Below are positions 56,903 to 64,000 of a stretch of 64,000 nt of DNA, one piece after another. Within the stretch, counting starts at the first letter, position 1. The number at the start of each line of letters is the position of its first letter. The notes under the pieces were generated by a model that saw nothing but the letters and a program-made list of their open reading frames with translations, had not been told where the DNA came from and did no database searches. This DNA is from Macquaria australasica (taxonomy: Eukaryota; Chordata; Actinopteri; Centrarchiformes; Percichthyidae): positions 96,001 to 160,000 of the forward strand of contig SEMN01000419.1 of assembly GCA_005408345.1 (NCBI GenBank). Direction: 5' to 3'. A program made the position numbers and the translations under genes.

Positions 56903-59900
56903 CTACCGGCAGGCTTCCTCCTTCATCTCCTTGTTCTTCCTCACTTCTTCCGCGTGTTTGTCCTGCCAGACAAACACAGAGACGTAGCAACATTGGCGTC
57001 ATTAGCATTCATGAATATATTTGCATTAATGAGGGAGATGCCAGCAGAACAAGGCAACGGCTCAACGACTGTTCATAAAGATTTGAAAAGGGAAAAAGAT
57101 ACAGGGTGGGGAGAACTAACAACTCTTTTCCACCTCATATGATATTCATGAGAACTGATGAACAATGTTAAAATAGAAATGCAACTTTATGATTCTGAAG
57201 GCTTGCCTCATTTGCACTCAAGAAAACATTCAATTTTAGGTCTCAATAAAACAGTGCTGGTTAAAGGAAAAGTTGGACATTTGAGAAAACACGCTTATTC
57301 GCTTTCTTGCCGAGTTAGATCAATACCACTCTCATGTCTGTACGATAAATATGTAGCTGGAGCTGTAAAAACGACAATTCGCTTGTTTTATAGGCTGGAC
57401 TATTTCTTGGCTGGGACCAGTAACCTCCTAAAGTCTCTGCTGGTCGCCTGGCAACTGGTTCAGCCAAAGAAATAGTACACATGAAACTGCAAATTGTCAT
57501 TTTTACAGGTGCTGGTAGGTGGATGTTTTTTTGTCTTTTTTTTTTTAACCTTTGGACAGAGCCAGGCTAGCTCTTTCCCCTTTTTTTAGTCTTTATGCTA
57601 AGCTAAGTTACACACAATAACGCAATGCGTAGAAATTGAAAGGAATATTTCGTCATTTTGGGAATTTCTCTGCAAAGGTTGGAAATAATCACATCAACAG
57701 GGCCGTACCTTCTCCTGCAGCCTCTCCAGCATGGCGGCCAGCAGGGCCTCCCTGTTCTCCTTGTTGGCCTCCATCTTCTGCTCAAGCTTTTCCTTGGCGT
57801 TCTTGATGAAGTTGTTGTTCTCCTCGAAGGCCTTCTGGATCACCTCGCGCTCGTGCTCCCTCTTCTCGGCCAGGTGCTTCAGCAGCTCAGCCTCCTGGCA
57901 CTGGAGGGAGATAGAGAGCACTGGAGGTAAATCAGCAGGCAATTTTCACCTTTGTTAAACTGCAAATGATAAAGAGAGTATACATCCATGGTACACGCTG
58001 GTTGCACAATCCACTAAACTATACACTATACACTATACTACTATATGTACATACAGTGTGTGGTTCTACTTATTACTGCTCGATTGTTTCTGGTTCCACT
58101 ATGGCGACGTTCTACACCCGCTGTCTACAAAAGCTCCCAAAGTTGAACATCAGCCGTGTTCGTTGGATTTGCAGGACAACTAACGTTAAAGCCCCAACCA
58201 GCAAATTAGATAAAGAATTCAAATTATATGCTGCATCATACATACAAGGTAAGAAAACCTTCACAGTTGTCTAGCTAGCTAACATCAAATGCTAGCTTTC
58301 GTTGTTCGCCAACATTGACTAACCTATCTGTTAGGTACATTAGGTAATGCTTTGTTCTTTCTCTGGTGTTTTCAGCGTTTTATATCAAACTTAGCTGTTG
58401 CTGGCGTTTTGGGTTAACTAACGTTAGTCTTGTTGTTAGCCACTGTCATGCTAATGTTGATAGCTACCTAACGTTACTTGCCACGCGTAAAGCATCATGG
58501 ATATGTAAGACGCGTTGACGTGAGTAATACAGATATAACGCTAACGAGACTTTGACTCTATCTGTTATTTTATTCAGTGTCCAATAAAGACAGGCTGTCA
58601 GGGCAGGTCGGCGTTAGAGCCTTGTGCTACAGGTCAATGAGGAAGACTGAGGCACCACTCTTCATCCCCGTTCAGTGAGGTTCAGTTCAGTTAAGCATTA
58701 TTAGCTTAGTTTATTCCTAAATGTATTCGTAAAGGCCCACCAACTTGAATGTTTTCTGTGTCTCCCTGCTTTATCACACCTAATTTCATTGGTCAGATAA
58801 TTTGATCAAGTTACACTTAATAAAGATAAGATGGAAACGTGTGTGTTTGGGTGATCAGAAACAAATTTACATCAAGTGAACACTGCTCATATATCCCATC
58901 TAAGGCATTACAGGTATCAAGGAAGGTTAATCAACTTTGTTATAGTAGGGAGAGAAAGTAACTCTAAGCCTTCAGGAAGGTAGGCTTCTTCTAGGAGCAT
59001 GGTTCATGAACAATAATACTGTTCTACTCATAATAACTGGCTCTTTTCCATGAAGCAGAAATTATATTTCTAACCTTTTTTTTTTGTTTTTCTTTCTTCT
59101 TAGATTAAACTTTACCATTCATTGCCAGTGGTGTTCACTCACAAGCAATACTCCTGTGTGGCAGGCACCGTTTTTGTGCAATCACACAGTAGCACTGCTG
59201 TTCCAAACAGCACATTATTCACAACTTAACATGCCAGTGGTGCCCCCTGTGCATCGCTGCACAGAATCTGAACAGCAATGGCACACGCTGTGAACAATGG
59301 TAATTTAATTAGGTTAAAGTTTTTTATTGGTCTCTGTGTTTTCATTTAAAGTGACTCCATCCACAGTAATTTGAGCTGCAATCCTGGAGAACTTGGGCAT
59401 TACAAGAGGCAGAATAGGCATTAGGGAAGAAGACACCTGCATGGGAACACCTGACATGCACCATTAACAGAGGGTTATGTTTAGGGTTAAGGTTATGGTT
59501 GTTATTGGTTGTCTTTGAGTGGGTTTGCCATCAGCCCAGTCTGTGACCTGCAGACAAAACCTTCTCCAGGATACAGGTACCTGTCACAACTCAGAAAATG
59601 TGTTGCAAAGATTAAGAATACAGGCCAAATGTACGGTATGTAAAGGAAATCCAGTGACCCTTCTCTGAAAGGCACAGAGGATACAGTGCGTGTCTGTAAA
59701 GTTATATTTTTGTTGACTTGTCTCTTGGGCGTGTGCCATTTGTATGATTTGCAGTAGCTGTGACCACCGCCTCAGGAAACCATTTACATTACTCCTGACT
59801 GTTCTCCACAGCATGTGTGTTTTTGAATCACCAGACAACAAATACAAAAAGTAGACATGGCAGTATGGTCCTTTAAAGCCCCTGAAAACATGGCTTCAAA

Positions 59901-61162
59901 TCTTAAGTATGTCTCTCATTAAATATTAATGACTAAGATAAGCGCAAACAAAGTTATAAGAAACTTGTTTAGGTATCATTTATTAAGAGTTGAACACTCA
60001 GCTAATCTGTATCATCAGGACTGTGTTGGTGTGATTTTATCAGATCTGATTCATCAATATTGCTAAATTCTGAGCGATGCATGGAAGTACATGACATCAC
60101 CTTTTTCAAACTGAGCCCTGCCCACTTCAAACCAGCGAAAATGGTACAGAGAAAAAAAGAAAAACAGACATCTGTGAAAGAAGCAAAACTTTGGCAGAAA
60201 ATAATGTTTTCATGTAGAACCCCATTACTTATAGTGAATACGTTTTCTGGGCCTTTAAGGCACTTAATAAAGAAATGATTATTTAAACGAAACATCTGAT
60301 GTTGCAGATGTTTTGTGAACGTACTCACTCTCTGTGCTAGCTATAATTTCTCTCTTCTCACCTTTCCCCTCTCCCTCCTCCACCCCCCTCTCCTCCATCC
60401 TCGTTGCTTGATGAATATGAGCCATTGTGAGCATGTCCTTGCATGATTGCCCTTGTACTTTCATGTCCCTCTTTTCATCTTCCCACTCTCCCTCCCTCTG
60501 CTTTCCCCCCTTCCTTTCCATCAACTCAAACACTCCCTCCCTCTTTCCTTGTATCCATTTCCACCCTTTTTCCTCCTGAGCTGATAAATCATGCTGCCTA
60601 CAAAGAGTGTTGTCAGGTGTTTGACAATGCCTGAATGAGCTACAAATAGCTAGGGTTGAGGTTACACTTTAGGGTTAGGGCTGGTCCAGTTGGGTTTCTT
60701 GTGGGTAGGACGATACAAGCACCCAACCCCACCCCTTCTCCCCTCACCTTCCGCCTCTCCTCGGCGGCCTCCAGCTTCTTCTGGATCTCCTCCAGGGATG
60801 GGTCACGGCGCTGCGGCATGGAGGCGTTGAGCTCTGGCACGCCGTCAAAGGACGGTGGCTTGAGGATGACCTCGAAGGCCTGGCCCGATGCCCGCTTGTT
60901 CAGCTCAATTACCTCCACGTCTTTGATGGCGCACCAGCCCAGGTCCACCGCATCTGTGGTGTTGGATTGTGGTCATGTTTAGATTATTTCTTTATTATGA
61001 AATTTTAATACAGGAGGGAAACACATTGTTACACATCATCAATATGTGATTTTTGGTGCATCGTGTGGTTCATCTACATTTCTTACATGTTTCCTACATT
61101 TCCCAGAATGACTAGTGCCTGCGTTGGCTGTGATACTGCATATTTGTCCTTGTATGATTGTT

Positions 61163-61213
<51 letters not shown>

Positions 61214-61700
61214 AGGATTTATTTTTACCTTCTGCCTTGTATGTAGGTTTTTCTGGAGTCTGTGGGTTCAGGCAGGCACAGAACAGAGACACCAGGGGGA
61301 GCTCTTTGACCTTCTCTTTGTAGGCTGAGGACACACACACACACACACACACGCACACACGCACACATGCTTGTTCTGTTATGCTTGACATTGTGTTGAC
61401 TCAAACTAAATGCTGAACAAGCATTCAAGGGCTGATGATATAATTCTCCTTCTCAGTGGCAGTGACTAGTCATTGTCATTATGTTATTATAACAGTCATA
61501 ATAATGACAAGATACATGGTTCACATAATAAAACTGCAACTCTTGTTATTATTCCCACAATAGAACCCTGAGCAGTATGTACAGTAAAGGAAAGGGTAGC
61601 TGTGAGGAGTATGATTTTCTGCTGTGGCTGCATTTACCTGCCAGAGTCATCTTCTCGCTGCGTATGTAACTCTCCAGGGATGCTGAAGATCCTTCTCAGT
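56903..61700 (-). CDS. stmn4: stathmin-4 (RB3)
   Basis: Neuronal tubulin-binding phosphoprotein that sequesters tubulin and promotes microtubule disassembly, membrane-anchored at the Golgi. Coding exons on the minus strand: 61650-61638, 61324-61229, 60953-60748, 57900-57709, 56962-56903. The phases agree and give 188 residues (human 189). The N-terminus [20 protein letters not shown] has C20 and C22, the palmitoylated pair of the SCG10/RB3 group. [20 protein letters not shown] begins the stathmin domain, followed by the [21 protein letters not shown] helix and two tubulin-binding repeats, ending [15 protein letters not shown]. The exon carrying the ATG begins at an acceptor at 61700, so upstream non-coding exons exist. 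Residue 109 region reads RRKCQEAELL, where human has Tyr for Cys. A small plus-strand gene lies in the intron 60747-57901. Confidence 0.95.
57262..57660. mobile_element. foldback element, copy F, in stmn4 intron
   Basis: Left arm 'aaaggaaaagttggacatttgagaaaacacgcttattcgctttcttgccgag', right end 'gaaaggaatatttcgtcattttgggaat'. The interior includes 'actatttcttggctgggaccagta', 'cctttggacagagccaggctag' and 'agtctttatgctaagctaa'. It lies between stmn4 coding exons 4 and 5. Confidence 0.85.
58101..58678 (+). CDS. unrecognised two-exon small protein nested antisense in stmn4 intron
   Basis: Exon 1 (58101-58248) starts with ATG and ends at a strong donor (ATACAAG|GTAAGA). Exon 2 (58578-58678) follows a pyrimidine-rich acceptor (TTATTTTATTCAG) and ends in TGA. 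The phases join to give 82 residues. The N-terminus [22 protein letters not shown] is Arg/Lys-rich, lacks acidic residues for about 35 positions and looks like a mitochondrial targeting peptide. The rest is basic ([22 protein letters not shown], interrupted in the middle by nothing recognisable) and has no membrane span. AATAAA lies near 58819. Surrounding 'taacgtta' motifs resemble teleost gene starts. I do not recognise the family. A variant using donor CA|GTGAGG (58674) and the acceptor at 59103 would stay open to 59293 (144 residues). It could also be a non-coding transcript or chance. Confidence 0.5.
59866..60260. mobile_element. MITE with TTAAAGGCCC ends in stmn4 intron
   Basis: Left end 'cctttaaagcccctgaaaac' and right end 'gttttctgggcctttaagg' are inverted repeats. 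The interior matches 23885-24115 ('cccacttcaaacca', 'gtagaaccccattacttatagtga'). Non-coding, about 395 bases. Confidence 0.75.
61165..61210. repeat. (TG)n microsatellite in stmn4 intron
   Basis: About 46 bases of TG repeat, ending 19 bases from the donor of stmn4 coding exon 2. Confidence 0.95.
61331..61370. repeat. (AC)n microsatellite next to stmn4 exon 2 acceptor
   Basis: AC repeat (with GC interruptions) starting about 7 bases from the acceptor at 61325. On the stmn4 strand it reads as a TG-rich tract immediately upstream of the splice site, so exon 2 is flanked by TG/CA repeats on both sides. Confidence 0.92.
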
Positions 61701-64000
61701 CTGTGAGAGGGAGACATGCAGAGACAGAGGGAGAGACAGGGAGGAAAGATTGAATGAGACAGCTTCAAAGGTCATATAATGAATGTGAGAAGCTGTGGCT
61801 ATGGAGAGAATTAACAAGACCGTAAGCTGCAGAGCACTAAGGTATAAGCGCCTCCCATTAAGGTTTAATTCAACTAATGAGAGGACAGCTCTGCGTCAAA
61901 GAAGAAATGTGGGCCACAATAGAGGGTAATTCTTGCCAAGTATAGTTCGTCAGTTTGAACACCTCCAAAATCAAACCGGGGGAGTAAAGAAATAATGAAT
62001 AAATAAAAGATTTTGACCCGAGGTCCTCATCATACATCAGTGTCCCGTTCACATGTGAACAGAAATGGCCCGTCCCTCCTTTAATAGGTGGTTCCAACAA
62101 ACAGAGTTGACACATAAGTGCTTTAAAGCTCCTTCAATGGAAAATTGCATTCTTGTTTACCCTTAACACTGTTATATATCACCGATCTGTGATGCTATGT
62201 CCACTCTTCTGTCAGTGATGTCTTGCGTTTCCCATAAGATGCCACAGGACAACTCTCAGAGAACAGGCTTAAAGATCCCCCACAGACATGTTTAAAACAT
62301 ATAAAAACACTAGTTTGTGTCTGATGTGGTTATTGTCCACAAAAACGTTAGATTACCTCATAAAATCCTTTTAAAATTACATATTTCCTCGTCTCTTACT
62401 GAAAAATCCAGATTCTATGAAAATGCAAATATTGTTCATTTCAAAAGTTTAACTACTACACACAAAAGATGTCTCCTACTTCAATAGCCACGCTTCCATC
62501 CAAATTTAGCGCAAAAGTTTACAGAGTTTCAGTCGGCAAAAGAAAGTGCAAATTAATGTGTGTTTCCATCCACTACTGTTATATGAACAGTAGGAGTTGG
62601 TGGTGCTAATTCTCCAGTCAGGTGCCATTAAACCATTGCAGAAGAAGAGGGCGCAACGAGAGGACGTAATTAAAAGAGCGCCAGTCAAACCTCAGACAAA
62701 CAAAAACCACGTAGAAAACACGATGGAAATATGGCATTTCTGTTTGTTTCAATTTTTTTTTGCCATATTTATACTTCTTTTCAAGTTACTGGTGTTTCCT
62801 TTTTGGCTTTTTTATGCACAAATTGAAAATGTGCATAAAAACAGGTGGATGGAAACGTACTTACTGGAAAGTCCATTGTCACTGTTCGTGTACTGGAGGT
62901 TTCAAGCAGCTGTAAATTTTTGAGAAGATGCAAGAACGGAAGAGAAGGGTATAAATAACAAAGCGAGGCATCAACCACGACACCAGCCTGTTTCACCACC
63001 TGCTGAAAATATACTTCAAACCTTTGTGCAGTGCCGTGCAGCAATATGTGTTGTGATTAAAGCAAATATGTCTCTGTGATACTGACCTGTTAATCACATC
63101 ACATTATACTCATTAATGTTTGAGGGAATGAAATTCAAGAATAATTCAATTAACTTTAGAATGAATTCAAACAGTGACTGAATCAAAGTGAATTGCACTA
63201 AGAGAGAAGGAAGAGCTGTCCCACCAGACCTTCCACCACCTGCTATCACTCTGCCTGTCTCTCTCTCTCTCTGTCTGTCAGATGGTCTCATCAACACTGA
63301 ATTGATGGGCATCTGAGGCATGCTGTAAATCGGTCACTCCCATGCTACATAGACTTCTGAAACCTTTAAATCGAGTAAACAAGCTAGTGAAAAAGATAAT
63401 TTTATATTAGGTTATAATTTTCCTCAGCCTCAATCTCCTATTTCTGTTGAGTTCAATGGGCAAAACTTGTACCATTATAACAATTAAATATTCAGCTTGA
63501 TCAAGTTAATAAAAGATGGACAGAGAACTTTCTGCATCATTGCTGTTCAGAATTAATTATATCAACAAATATTTGAATACCTGCTGTCAGCTAATTGGAT
63601 AATTTTATCATATGAGAATCCAGGAGTGCCCTGCACAGTTCGTTGACCTTTTCACAGCTGAGTGCACACACTAATTAAGTTCTGCTTTAATTCTGGGATC
63701 CAGTATCATAAACACTCTTACCACGTGGACACCCAGAAGAATCAGGTGTTGAAGAAAACAGACTGAGGAGTAATATTAGAGAGCGAACCAAGGCTTGAAC
63801 TTCATAAAACAGATTTCTTCTACACGGTGAGACACGCCACTGGTTCCTGATGTTGATGGCCTAATTTAATGAAACATCTGGGATGGGACGTGTCTGCTCA
63901 AAATGCCCAAATGTCCCACCTGCTCCTTCATCTTCTAAGATAGAGCTCTACATAGGTGATTGTCCAAACAGCAGCAGTCATACATGCTAACCATCCTGTC
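61701..64000. other. upstream flank or 5' intron of stmn4
   Basis: No coding exon is recognised. A transposon-like element occupies about 62486-62865. The rest is AT-rich, with short unsupported open frames. Non-coding stmn4 exons may lie here or beyond the window. Confidence 0.5.
62486..62865. mobile_element. MITE with 'tttccatcca' inverted ends
   Basis: The left end 'agccacgcttccatccaaattt' is matched on the opposite strand by the right end 'aaaacaggtggatggaaacgtact'. This is a known style of teleost non-autonomous DNA transposon. The open frame 62597-62923 through it is not a gene. Confidence 0.65.

Overview
The window looks like a gene-poor stretch of nuclear DNA from a teleost, probably percomorph, fish. 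The evidence is spliced vertebrate genes with GT-AG introns, short teleost-type introns, many microsatellites and many families of non-autonomous transposons. The clearest marker is a pronociceptin whose nociceptin core starts with Tyr, as in teleosts. There are no bacterial-type operons, CRISPR arrays or viral genes.

Layout, left to right: (1) 1-5.5 kb, repeats plus two phase-compatible minus-strand exons of an unrecognised cysteine-rich membrane protein (3484-3907). (2) 5581-6234 (+), the main exon of prepronociceptin (pnoc); its signal-peptide exon was not found. (3) 9160-21720 (-), znf395 with nine coding exons giving a 445-residue protein, plus a non-coding first exon. (4) 26452-30465 (-), three phase-consistent exons of a small single-pass membrane protein with a juxtamembrane CxxC, resembling LAT-type adaptors. 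(5) 35811-38.1 kb (-), paqr8 (membrane progestin receptor beta), coding region in one exon. (6) 40293-47741 (+), complete mcm3, 17 exons, 815 residues, with an E2F/CCAAT/GC-box promoter. (7) 52385-54329 (+), an IL-17A/F-type cytokine, four exons, 162 residues. (8) 56903-61700 (-), stmn4, five coding exons, 188 residues. Nested antisense in its third coding intron is an unrecognised small spliced reading frame (58101-58678, +).

The order il17-mcm3-paqr8 matches human 6p12, whereas pnoc-znf395 and stmn4 match human 8p21. The window therefore joins two blocks that are separate in human. The genes do not form a functional pathway: they cover neuropeptide signalling, transcription, steroid signalling, DNA replication licensing, immunity and microtubule dynamics.

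Most of the rest is repeats. The most prominent is a foldback element with long terminal inverted repeats (at least five copies), two copies of which carry separate hAT-like insertions at almost the same internal site. Others include PIF/Harbinger-like and palindromic MITEs, LINE fragments, a tRNA-like SINE and dispersed teleost repeats. Exon boundaries were set by eye from splice consensus, reading phase and recalled family sequences. No alignments or searches were run.
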